6,624 bases of DNA from JBKPDV01 sp046728075 (GCA_046728075.1 JBKPDV010000063.1:1-6624); one strand, 5' to 3'. Positions 1 to 5,268 are shown, numbered from the stretch's first letter. Notes: generated by a model not told the origin, from the letters alone. Numbers and translations: made by a program.

Positions 1-15
1 GGGGCGAACTGTTGA
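1..15 (+). CDS. 3' end of an upstream gene, probably sufC (partial)
   Basis: The first four codons of the window followed by TGA at 13-15 read as Gly-Ala-Asn-Cys-stop. The TGA overlaps the TTG start of sufD by the same 4-base arrangement seen at the next two suf junctions, which suggests a real gene ends here. In suf operons the gene before sufD is usually sufC, the ABC-type ATPase. Four residues cannot identify the protein, so that name rests on gene order alone. Confidence 0.35.
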   Translation, partial: GANC

Positions 16-1394
16 GCAGCGAATCCATGGAAGCGATGCAGACGATAGAAACGATGGAAAAGACCGTTTCGGAGAACGGTTTCTATCGAGACGCCTTCGC
101 GGCGCTCGAACGCGGGCGACACGACGAGCCCGCGTGGCTGCGCCGGCTTCGCGAGGACGCGTTCACACGCTTCTCCGAGCTCGGGTTCCCGTCGGCGAAG
201 GTCGAGGCCTGGAAGTACACGAACACCGCGCCGATCGCCGAGAAAGTCTGGACGCCCGCCACCCGGTCGGCCGTGGGAGACGCGGTCTCCGAGCGGGCGC
301 TCGCCCCCTGGCGAATCCCCGGGGCGGTTGAGATCGTCTTCATCAATGGAGCCTTCTCGAAAAAGCACTCCCGTGTCCCTGCCGCGCAAGACGGAGTCAC
401 CGTCCAGAGCCTCGCCGACCTGCTGACCTCGAGCCCCGAGAAGGCCGAGGCCTGGATCGGCAAGCAGACCGCCGGCGAAGTCTCGGCGTTTGCCAGCTGG
501 AACACGGCCTTCTTCGTCGACGGCGCCTACGTCGAGATCGCTCCGGGTGCCGTCGTGACCACGCCGGTTCACCTTCTGTTCGTGACGGCGCAAGAGAACG
601 CGTTGGCCGTCTCCTCGCCGCGTGTTCTCGTTCTGGGCGGCGCGCGCAGCCAGGCGACCGTTGTCGAAACGTACGTGGGGGATGGCGACGCCGTCTCTTT
701 GACCAACGCGGTGACGGAGATCTCCGTCGGCGAAAGCGCCGTGCTCGAGCACCTGAAACGCCAGGAGGAGAGCCGGTCCACGTACCACGTCCACGCCATC
801 GAGACCCGGCAGGCGCGCGGCAGCGGCTTCACCCAGCACAACCTGACGATCGGCGGGCTTCTCTCGAGGACGGACCTCAATAGTCTCTTTACCGGCGAGG
901 GCGCGGAGTGCACGTTGAACGGCCTCTTCGTCGGCTCTGGAACGCAGCACCTGGACAACCACACGCGGATCGATCACGCGGAGCCTCACTGCTCGAGCCG
1001 CGAGCTCTACAAGGGGATTCTGGACGGCAAGGCCCGGGGCGTCTTTCACGGCACGATTCTCGTGCGAAAGGGCGCTCAGAAAACCGACGCGATGCAGACG
1101 AACAAGAACCTGCTCCTTTCGCGAGAGGCCCTGGTCGATTCGACGCCGGCGCTGGAGATTCTGGCCGACGACGTCAAGTGCCGGCACGGCTCGACGATCG
1201 GCCAGTTGGACGCCAACGCGCTCTTCTATCTTCGGTCGCGCGGCATCGATGAGGAGCACGCCCGATCGATGCTGACCTACGCCTTCGCCGCGGACGTGGC
1301 CGGCCGGATCAAGATCCCCGCGATCCGCTCCCAGGTCGAGAAACTGCTGGGCCTTCGTTTTTCGCAAACGGGGTCCGAGGAGACTTCTTCATGA
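12..1394 (+). CDS. sufD: Fe-S cluster assembly protein SufD
   Basis: SufD is a beta-helical scaffold subunit of the cytosolic SufBCD complex, which builds Fe-S clusters with SufB and the ATPase SufC. The 460-residue product matches the usual family size. An alpha-helical N-terminal part (about 1-130, with the family-like EAWKYTNTAPI near 65-75) precedes the SufB/SufD core. The core shows HLDNHTRIDHAEPHCSSREL and KGILDGKARGVFHG, then QTNKNLLLS and DDVKCRHGSTIGQLD with Cys390 and His392. These correspond to the functionally important Cys/His pair of E. coli SufD. The TTG start at 12 is chosen because its 4-base overlap with an upstream TGA and its Met-Ser-Ser beginning repeat at sufS and sufU. 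ATG at 27 is the main alternative and would remove five residues. The stop overlaps the sufS start. Confidence 0.95.
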   Translation: MSSESMEAMQTIETMEKTVSENGFYRDAFAALERGRHDEPAWLRRLREDAFTRFSELGFPSAKVEAWKYTNTAPIAEKVWTPATRSAVGDAVSERALAPWRIPGAVEIVFINGAFSKKHSRVPAAQDGVTVQSLADLLTSSPEKAEAWIGKQTAGEVSAFASWNTAFFVDGAYVEIAPGAVVTTPVHLLFVTAQENALAVSSPRVLVLGGARSQATVVETYVGDGDAVSLTNAVTEISVGESAVLEHLKRQEESRSTYHVHAIETRQARGSGFTQHNLTIGGLLSRTDLNSLFTGEGAECTLNGLFVGSGTQHLDNHTRIDHAEPHCSSRELYKGILDGKARGVFHGTILVRKGAQKTDAMQTNKNLLLSREALVDSTPALEILADDVKCRHGSTIGQLDANALFYLRSRGIDEEHARSMLTYAFAADVAGRIKIPAIRSQVEKLLGLRFSQTGSEETSS

Positions 1395-2662
1395 GCAGCG
1401 TCCGAGCCGTTCGCCCGACGCCTGCGACCGCGCCGCCGGCGCCGTCTTTCGACGTGCAGCGCATCCGCCGCGACTTTCCGATTCTGTCGCAGACGATTCA
1501 CGGCATGCCTCTCGTCTATCTGGACAACGCCGCGACCACGCAGAAGCCGATCTCGGTGATCGAAGCGGAGCGGGACCTCTACGAGCGGTTCTACGCGAAC
1601 ATCCACCGCGGCGTGCATTGGCTCTCGGTGGAGTCGACCGAGGCGTACGAGAGAGTCCGCGAGACGGTCCGCGGGCTCCTCCACGCCGCCGAGGCCCGGG
1701 AGATCGTCTTCACGCGCGGCACGACGGAAGCCATCAATCTCGTCGCGGCGACCTACGGCCGGACGCATGTGGGAGCGGGCGACGAAGTGCTGATCACGGC
1801 CCTCGAGCACCACTCCAACATCGTGCCCTGGCAGATCCTGTGCGATGAAAAGGGCGCGAAGCTGAAGGTGGTCCCGATCGATCTGCGCGGAGAGCTCCTC
1901 CTCGAGGAGCTCGAGCGGCTTCTGTCCGATCGGACGAAGATCGTCGCGGTCTCCCACGTCTCCAACGCTCTGGGCACCGTCAACCCGATTTCCGAGATCG
2001 TGCGGCTGGCCCACGCGAAGGGGATTCCGGTCTTGGTCGACGGCGCGCAGGCGGCCCCGCACCTGGAAGTGGACGTGCAGGCGCTCGACTGCGACTTCTA
2101 CGCGATTTCGGGACACAAGATCTACGGGCCGACGGGTGTGGGCGTTCTCTACGGAAAGTCGCGGCTTCTCGACGCCATGCCTCCCTACCAGGGAGGCGGC
2201 GACATGATCAGCTCCGTCACGTTCGAGAAGACGACCTACAACGTCCTCCCCTACAAGTTCGAGGCGGGAACACCCAATATCGCGGGCGGGATCGGTCTGA
2301 AGGCGGCCATCGACTACGTCCACGGGATCGGTCTCTCCGAGATCCGGCGCTACGAAGAGGGGCTTCTGGCGCTCGCGACCGCGAAAGTCGGCGCCATTCC
2401 CGGCGTGCGCCTGATCGGCACCGCACGGGAGAAGGCCGCCGTTCTGTCGTTCACCGTCGAAGGGGTGCACCCTCACGACGTGGGCACCGTGCTCGACCGC
2501 CAGGGAGTCGCGGTGCGCACGGGCCATCATTGCGCCCAGCCGGTGATGGACTTCTTCAAGGTGCCCGCGACCGCGCGCGCGTCTTTCGCCTTTTACAACA
2601 CGCCCGAAGAGGTGGAGGCTCTCGTGGCGGGCCTCCACGAAGTCAAGAGGATGTTCGCGTGA
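1391..2662 (+). CDS. sufS: Cysteine desulfurase SufS
   Basis: This PLP enzyme (class V aminotransferase fold, group II desulfurase) converts L-cysteine to alanine and holds the sulfur as a persulfide for cluster assembly. The 423-residue product has a proline/alanine-rich N-terminal extension of about 18 residues, then FPIL and YLDNAATTQKP. It continues with ALEHHSNIVPW, DGAQAAPH and ISGHKIYGPTGVG, whose Lys243 is the PLP Schiff-base lysine. Near the C-terminus RTGHHCAQP carries the catalytic Cys381, and RASFAFYNTPEEV follows. His362 in the HPHD motif lies 19 residues before Cys381, the position of the B. subtilis SufS histidine that swaps zinc ligands with SufU. GAGGAG at 1377-1382 is a well-placed ribosome binding site, and the ATG overlaps the sufD stop. 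Paralogues such as CsdA are possible in principle, but the suf context settles the call. Confidence 0.97.
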   Translation: MSSVRAVRPTPATAPPAPSFDVQRIRRDFPILSQTIHGMPLVYLDNAATTQKPISVIEAERDLYERFYANIHRGVHWLSVESTEAYERVRETVRGLLHAAEAREIVFTRGTTEAINLVAATYGRTHVGAGDEVLITALEHHSNIVPWQILCDEKGAKLKVVPIDLRGELLLEELERLLSDRTKIVAVSHVSNALGTVNPISEIVRLAHAKGIPVLVDGAQAAPHLEVDVQALDCDFYAISGHKIYGPTGVGVLYGKSRLLDAMPPYQGGGDMISSVTFEKTTYNVLPYKFEAGTPNIAGGIGLKAAIDYVHGIGLSEIRRYEEGLLALATAKVGAIPGVRLIGTAREKAAVLSFTVEGVHPHDVGTVLDRQGVAVRTGHHCAQPVMDFFKVPATARASFAFYNTPEEVEALVAGLHEVKRMFA

Positions 2663-3177
2663 GCAGCGATCTTCGCGATCTCTACCAGGAAATGATCCTC
2701 GACCACGGCAAGAGGCCGCGCAACTTCCGCGCGCTCGCGAAGGCCAACCGCCGCGCCGAGGGGTACAACCCCCTGTGCGGAGACCGGGAGACCGTGTATC
2801 TCGAGGTGGAAGGGGACCGGGTCGTGGACGCCGCGTTCGAGGGGGCCGGATGTGCGATCTCGACGGCGTCCGCCTCGATGATGACCGAAGCCCTCAAGGG
2901 AAAGAGCCGCGGGGAAGCCGAAGCGCTCTTCGAGAAGTTTCGCGATCTGATCACCGGCGAGACGAAGGCCGCGGCCGGCGGACCGCCTCTCGGCAAGCTC
3001 GAGGTCTTCTCGGGCGTGCGCGAGTATCCGGTGCGGATCAAGTGCGCGACCTTGCCCTGGCACACGATGCGCTCGGCGCTCCACGGAGACGCCGCGGTGA
3101 TCTCGACGGAAGACGGAGCGGAGGCATCGCCCAAAGACGAGCCGAGGCCGACGACGCCTCCGGCGAAAGTCTGCTGA
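2659..3177 (+). CDS. sufU: Sulfur-transfer protein SufU
   Basis: SufU is a zinc-containing IscU-fold protein that accepts persulfide sulfur from SufS. In the 172-residue product, LYQEMILDHGKRPRNF at the N-terminus is typical. The metal site appears as Cys40 and Asp42 (PLCGD), Cys65 (GAGCAIS) and Cys129 (IKCATLPWH). The long Cys65-Cys129 spacing, with an insertion around 80-110, and the KCATLPW form are SufU-like rather than IscU-like. The GTG start at 2659 overlaps the sufS stop by 4 bases and has AGAGG 8 bases upstream. The next ATG, at 2692, would delete the conserved N-terminal helix. Residues 145-172 form an acidic then proline-rich tail beyond the usual fold, ending in Cys172. Direct juxtaposition with sufS supports the pairing. 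Confidence 0.95.
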   Translation: MSSDLRDLYQEMILDHGKRPRNFRALAKANRRAEGYNPLCGDRETVYLEVEGDRVVDAAFEGAGCAISTASASMMTEALKGKSRGEAEALFEKFRDLITGETKAAAGGPPLGKLEVFSGVREYPVRIKCATLPWHTMRSALHGDAAVISTEDGAEASPKDEPRPTTPPAKVC

Positions 3178-3186
3178 GGAAAAACC

Positions 3187-3735
3187 ATGAGAAGCGAAAA
3201 AGAAGTCACGACGACGCGCGAAATCGAGGCGAGCGAAATTCCGAGCGGGATCAAGATCAAGATTCCGGAGGGGACTTCTCTCGCGATCACCCAATCTCTC
3301 GGCGGAACCTACACCGTGCTGACCCCGTACGGCTACATGGCTCGCGTGGAGAGCAAGGACGCCGACGCCATCGGCCAGGAGGTCGCGGTTCCCGATGCGG
3401 CGTCGCAGGCGGGAAAGTCGGTCGAAGAGCTTTGCTGGGATCAGTTACGCACGTGCTACGACCCGGAGATTCCGGTCAACATCGTGGACCTCGGGCTCGT
3501 CTACAAATGCGAGGCGACGCCTCTGGCCGATGCGGCGGCAGGTAACAAGGTCGACGTCCGTTTCACGCTCACGGCGCCAGGCTGCGGGATGGGAGACGTC
3601 CTCAAGGACGACATCAAGGGCAAGCTCCTGGCCGTGCCGGGAGTCCGGGAAGCGGACGTGCAGGTGCTTTTCGACCCGCCCTGGAACATGAGCATGATGT
3701 CGGAAGCCGCGAAGCTGCAGTTGGGAATGTTGTGA
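3187..3735 (+). CDS. sufT: Fe-S maturation protein SufT, MIP18/DUF59 family (long form)
   Basis: SufT proteins are auxiliary cytosolic factors for maturing Fe-S proteins, related to the eukaryotic CIA protein MIP18. The product is 182 residues. An N-terminal beta-rich module (about 6-70; TTREIEASEIPSG, ITQSLGGTYTV, KDADAIG) resembles the long SufT class. The DUF59 domain (about 78-182) has DQLRTCYDPEIPVNIVDLGL and TLTAPGCGMGDVL with the conserved Cys133, and ends with DPPWNMSMMSEAAKLQLGM. AGGA at 3177-3180, overlapping the sufU stop, is the ribosome binding site, six bases before the ATG, so translation is probably coupled. Additional cysteines lie at 83, 90 and 108. An Asp/Ala-rich insertion (about 109-121) lies inside the domain between the VYKC and KVDVRFTL strands. 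Confidence 0.92.
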   Translation: MRSEKEVTTTREIEASEIPSGIKIKIPEGTSLAITQSLGGTYTVLTPYGYMARVESKDADAIGQEVAVPDAASQAGKSVEELCWDQLRTCYDPEIPVNIVDLGLVYKCEATPLADAAAGNKVDVRFTLTAPGCGMGDVLKDDIKGKLLAVPGVREADVQVLFDPPWNMSMMSEAAKLQLGML

Positions 3736-3742
3736 GGAACGA

Positions 3743-3770
3743 GTCGACGGTCGACAGTCGACAGTCGACA
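3743..3770 (+). repeat. Four tandem 7-bp repeats, GTCGAC(A/G)
   Basis: Four head-to-tail heptamers fill most of the 52-base gap between sufT and the Rrf2 gene. The units start at 3743, 3750, 3757 and 3764. The first ends in G and the other three in A. Each unit contains the 6-base palindrome GTCGAC, so the tract can pair with itself in several registers. No T-run follows, so it does not look like an intrinsic terminator. It may be a simple-sequence tract, a remnant of a dispersed repeat family, or a protein-binding array; the sequence does not decide. Confidence 0.9.
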
Positions 3771-3787
3771 GCGCCGGAGGACGAGCG

Positions 3788-4264
3788 ATGAGACTGAGCT
3801 CGCAGGAGGAGTACGGCTTGCGGTGCCTGATTCGCGTGGGACGCGAAGGCACGGAGGGAAGCGTCACGATGCCGGAGCTGGCGCGCTCCGAAGGGATCTC
3901 GCAGCCGCACGTGGCCAAGATGATGCGTCTTCTGCTCAAGGGAGGCTTCGTCAAGTCCACACGAGGGCAGTCGGGCGGTTACACGCTCGCGCGCCCCGCG
4001 GACCAGATCGCCGTCGGTCACGTGCTCGCGGTTCTGGGAGGCCGCCTCTTCGACTCGAACTTCTGCGGCACGCACACCGGCGCGGCGAATCTCTGCACCC
4101 ACATGGGAGACTGCGCCATCCGCTCGGTCTGGCGCACGATCCAGGAGGCGATCGACGGCGTACTCGCGCGACTGACGCTCAAGGACGTGCTCGTTTCGGA
4201 GCAGGAAATGAACGTCTGGGCGAGCGGCCGGCCGATTCTTCCCACCTACACGCACAACGCGTAG
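3788..4264 (+). CDS. Rrf2-family transcriptional regulator with a putative Fe-S ligand cysteine cluster
   Basis: Rrf2 proteins (IscR, NsrR, RirA, CymR) are small winged-helix dimers, many of which sense Fe-S cluster status, iron, NO or redox state. The 158-residue product starts MRLSSQEEYGLRCLIRV, as is typical. A helix-turn-helix follows at about 26-50 (TMPELARSEGISQPHVAKMM), then a wing with RGQSGGYTLARP (59-70). Three cysteines at 93, 103 and 109 occupy the cluster-binding loop. Their spacing is C-x9-C-x5-C instead of the C-x5-C-x5-C of E. coli IscR, and His96 and His105 lie within the loop. GGAGG at 3776-3780, seven bases before the ATG, is a strong ribosome binding site. Its place just after sufT on the same strand suggests control of the suf operon and possibly of itself. 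No operator could be assigned. Which subfamily it belongs to is uncertain, so no symbol is given. Confidence 0.92.
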   Translation: MRLSSQEEYGLRCLIRVGREGTEGSVTMPELARSEGISQPHVAKMMRLLLKGGFVKSTRGQSGGYTLARPADQIAVGHVLAVLGGRLFDSNFCGTHTGAANLCTHMGDCAIRSVWRTIQEAIDGVLARLTLKDVLVSEQEMNVWASGRPILPTYTHNA

Positions 4265-4272
4265 AGGCGCGC

Positions 4273-4289
4273 GCTGCGAAAATCGCAGC
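4273..4289. promoter_or_regulatory. Perfect inverted repeat 7-3-7 (candidate activator or operator site)
   Basis: GCTGCGA and TCGCAGC flank a 3-base AAA centre, giving a perfect 17-base dyad just after the Rrf2 stop. The next outward pair does not match, and no T-run follows directly. It is centred about 76 bases upstream of the start predicted by the sigma-54-like element at 4331-4345. That is near the usual distance range for enhancer-binding protein sites. It could equally be an operator for the adjacent Rrf2 protein or a simple mRNA hairpin. Confidence 0.45.
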
Positions 4290-4300
4290 TCTCGCATCAT

Positions 4301-4331
4301 CGTCCTCTCAGAGAGACGGTGCCTCTTTTTT
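4301..4331 (+). terminator. Weak candidate intrinsic terminator after the Rrf2 gene
   Basis: CGTC-C-TCT and AGA-GACG (4301-4318) can form a seven-pair stem with one bulged C, but the six-T run at 4326-4331 starts seven bases later. A competing hairpin (4312-4326; AGAG-A-C with G-C-CTCT, one mismatch) runs directly into the T-run. Either could end the suf/Rrf2 transcript, though both are weak. The T-run may instead belong to the promoter that begins at the same place. Confidence 0.3.
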
Positions 4332-4345
4332 GGCCTGTTTCTTGC
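4331..4345 (+). promoter_or_regulatory. Candidate sigma-54 (-24/-12) promoter
   Basis: The sequence TGGCCTGTTTCTTGC has GG at 4332-4333 and GC at 4344-4345 with exactly ten bases between them, the invariant spacing of sigma-54 promoters. Against the known consensus TGGCACG-N4-TTGC(A/T) it matches TGGC, the G at position 7 and all of TTGC; it differs at two bases of the -24 box and at the base after TTGC. A six-T run precedes it. The predicted start is near 4357, which keeps GGAGG (4358-4362) in a very short leader before ATG 4369. Confidence 0.5.
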
Positions 4346-4368
4346 GGGAATTAGGGTGGAGGTTAGCT

Positions 4369-4671
4369 ATGAGAAAACTGTCCCTATCATTGGCGGCTCT
4401 CGCTTTCATTCTCGTGAGCGCGGTTGCCGTCGCCGACCGGCGTCCTCACGAGGGCAAAATCACCAACATCGATACTTCCGCAAGAACTCTGGCGATCCAG
4501 AACGAAAAGGGGGACACCTTTACGCTCTACTGGGACGACACGACCAAGTGGAAGAACAATCTGACCGCGCAAGAGCTTCAGGTGGGCGACTCGATCCACT
4601 TCGACATCGTCGATAAGAACGGTCAGATGTTCGCGACGGAGATCCACCGGACAAGCAAGGCAAAAAGCTAG
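4369..4671 (+). CDS. Small exported protein with a predicted beta-rich, OB-like domain
   Basis: The 100-residue product begins with a clear signal peptide: Arg2-Lys3, a hydrophobic stretch at 4-21 and a likely cleavage site after Ala22 in the AVAVA|DRRPH context. The mature part of about 78 residues alternates short strands and turns (GKITNIDTSARTLAIQN, TFTLYWDDTTKW, VGDSIHFDIVD, MFATEIHRT). It resembles small periplasmic domains of the DUF5666 or CusF-like kind, in which a G-x-[IV]-x-x-[IV] strand and an L-x-VGD turn recur. That family link is a by-eye judgement and no metal-binding motif is obvious. GGAGG at 4358-4362 lies six bases before the ATG. The gene is visibly less GC-rich than its neighbours and uses CTA, TCA and AGA codons that are rare nearby. 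It appears to be a single-gene unit between a sigma-54-like promoter and a strong terminator. Confidence 0.85.
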   Translation: MRKLSLSLAALAFILVSAVAVADRRPHEGKITNIDTSARTLAIQNEKGDTFTLYWDDTTKWKNNLTAQELQVGDSIHFDIVDKNGQMFATEIHRTSKAKS

Positions 4672-4699
4672 GCATTCCGGTCTGGACGCATTCGCTTTC

Positions 4700-4722
4700 G
4701 GGCGGCTTCGGCCGCCCTTTTT
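4700..4722 (+). terminator. Strong intrinsic terminator with a UUCG tetraloop
   Basis: GGGCGGC (4700-4706) and GCCGCCC (4711-4717) form a perfect seven-pair G+C-rich stem around a TTCG loop, followed at once by five T residues (4718-4722). It lies 28 bases after the stop of the small exported protein and should end that transcript. No gene is visible in the remaining 110 bases to the next start. Confidence 0.92.
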
Positions 4723-4817
4723 CTTGCACGTCGCTCCGCGCTGCGCGAGCGACGCGGCCGGGCACCGAGAACCGTCGATCCACGCGGCGCTCTCGCGGAG
4801 ACCTCGGAAATGGGGCG

Positions 4818-4823
4818 TAGAAT
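4818..4823 (+). promoter_or_regulatory. Possible -10 element (TAGAAT) for the BamE-like gene
   Basis: TAGAAT differs from TATAAT at one base and sits in an otherwise GC-rich stretch after the terminator, where a new transcription unit must start. No convincing -35 box is found 16-18 bases upstream. Transcription would begin about seven bases after it, almost at ATG 4833, giving a leaderless or nearly leaderless mRNA. That fits the lack of a good ribosome binding site there. Confidence 0.35.
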
Positions 4824-4832
4824 TCCAGAGAG

Positions 4833-5213
4833 ATGAGCCTGGGACGACTTCTCGCGCTGGCGATCGTGCTGGTGGTCGCCTGGTGGGTGTTCACCAAATC
4901 GGGGCTGTTCACTCGCAGCGACCCGGGCGCGGTCGATGGGAAGGCTCCCATCGAAAGGGCGCGCGACGTCTCTCGTAGAAGCGCTGAACGCGACTCGGCC
5001 CGGTCGTCCGCGCAGGCGGAAGCCGACAAGGGCAGCTCCGGCGGCGCTGTCACGGAAAACATGACACCGGACCAGGTGCGAGCGCTTCTGGGCTCCCCAT
5101 CGGATATCCAATCCGAGACGATGGAGTCGGGGGCCCGCCGGGAGAAGTGGATCTACTCTTCCGTTGGGAAGACGGTCACCTTCGAGAACGGAGTCGTCGT
5201 CTCGATCCAGTGA
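4833..5213 (+). CDS. Membrane-anchored protein with a BamE/SmpA-like C-terminal domain
   Basis: The 126-residue product has a single N-terminal hydrophobic helix (about 6-20, ending in AWWVF) and then a charged, Ser/Ala/Arg-rich linker (about 27-70). A compact C-terminal domain covers 73-126. In it, VTENMTPDQVRALLGSPSD is the helix-turn pattern of the BamE/SmpA/OmlA fold, and EKWIYSS plus VTFENGVVVSI fit its closing strands. BamE proteins are normally lipoproteins of the outer-membrane assembly machine. This one has no cysteine at all, hence no lipobox, and is probably held in the inner membrane with its domain in the periplasm. The role is unknown, and it need not be part of the Bam complex. 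Only a weak AGAGAG precedes the ATG. The next start is 90 bases after its stop. Confidence 0.75.
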   Translation: MSLGRLLALAIVLVVAWWVFTKSGLFTRSDPGAVDGKAPIERARDVSRRSAERDSARSSAQAEADKGSSGGAVTENMTPDQVRALLGSPSDIQSETMESGARREKWIYSSVGKTVTFENGVVVSIQ

Positions 5214-5220
5214 TCCGGGG

Positions 5221-5239
5221 CGGGACTCGGGACTCGGAC
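5221..5239 (+). repeat. Two and a partial copies of a 7-bp repeat, CGGGACT
   Basis: CGGGACT at 5221-5227 is repeated exactly at 5228-5234 and is followed by a decayed third copy, CGGAC (5235-5239). It lies just after the stop of the BamE-like gene. The period of seven equals that of the repeat at 3743-3770, although the unit differs. No function can be read from it. Confidence 0.7.
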
Positions 5240-5262
5240 GAAAACAGGCCTTACGCGGGTTG

Positions 5263-5268
5263 TATGCT
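5263..5268 (+). promoter_or_regulatory. Possible -10 element (TATGCT) for the prolyl oligopeptidase gene
   Basis: TATGCT, preceded by TTG, is the best -10-like hexamer between the BamE-like gene and the peptidase gene. It would start transcription near 5275 and leave a leader of about 28 bases containing AGAGAGG (5287-5293). No clear -35 hexamer is seen 17 bases upstream, so support is weak. Confidence 0.3.

Noticed and set aside
1277..2638. A 453-codon open frame on the minus strand covering all of sufS
   Set aside because: Its codons are in exact register opposite the sufS codons, so it stays open because sufS avoids TTA, CTA and TCA, as expected in a high-GC gene. The product is rich in Arg, His, Asp and Gly and resembles no known family, while sufS is unmistakable.
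2530..2658. Upstream extension of the sufU frame into sufS
   Set aside because: This is out-of-frame sufS sequence with Arg-rich content. GTG 2659 gives the conserved SufU N-terminus and the 4-base overlap.
2593..3294. A 233-codon minus-strand frame opposite sufU and the start of sufT
   Set aside because: It is in the same antisense register relative to sufU, has Arg-rich composition and shows no recognisable domain. It is a shadow of the real gene.
3743..3770. The heptamer tract as a CRISPR array or intrinsic terminator
   Set aside because: The units are only seven bases and have no spacers, so it is not CRISPR. No T-run follows, so it is not an intrinsic terminator.
3788..4264. Naming the Rrf2 gene iscR or sufR
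   Set aside because: The cysteine spacing does not match E. coli IscR, and subfamily placement needs a tree that cannot be built by eye.
3823..4368. Upstream extension of the small exported protein's frame through the Rrf2 gene
   Set aside because: The extension is low-complexity Arg/Gly-rich sequence in the wrong frame of a well-recognised Rrf2 gene. The signal peptide and GGAGG ribosome binding site place the start at 4369.
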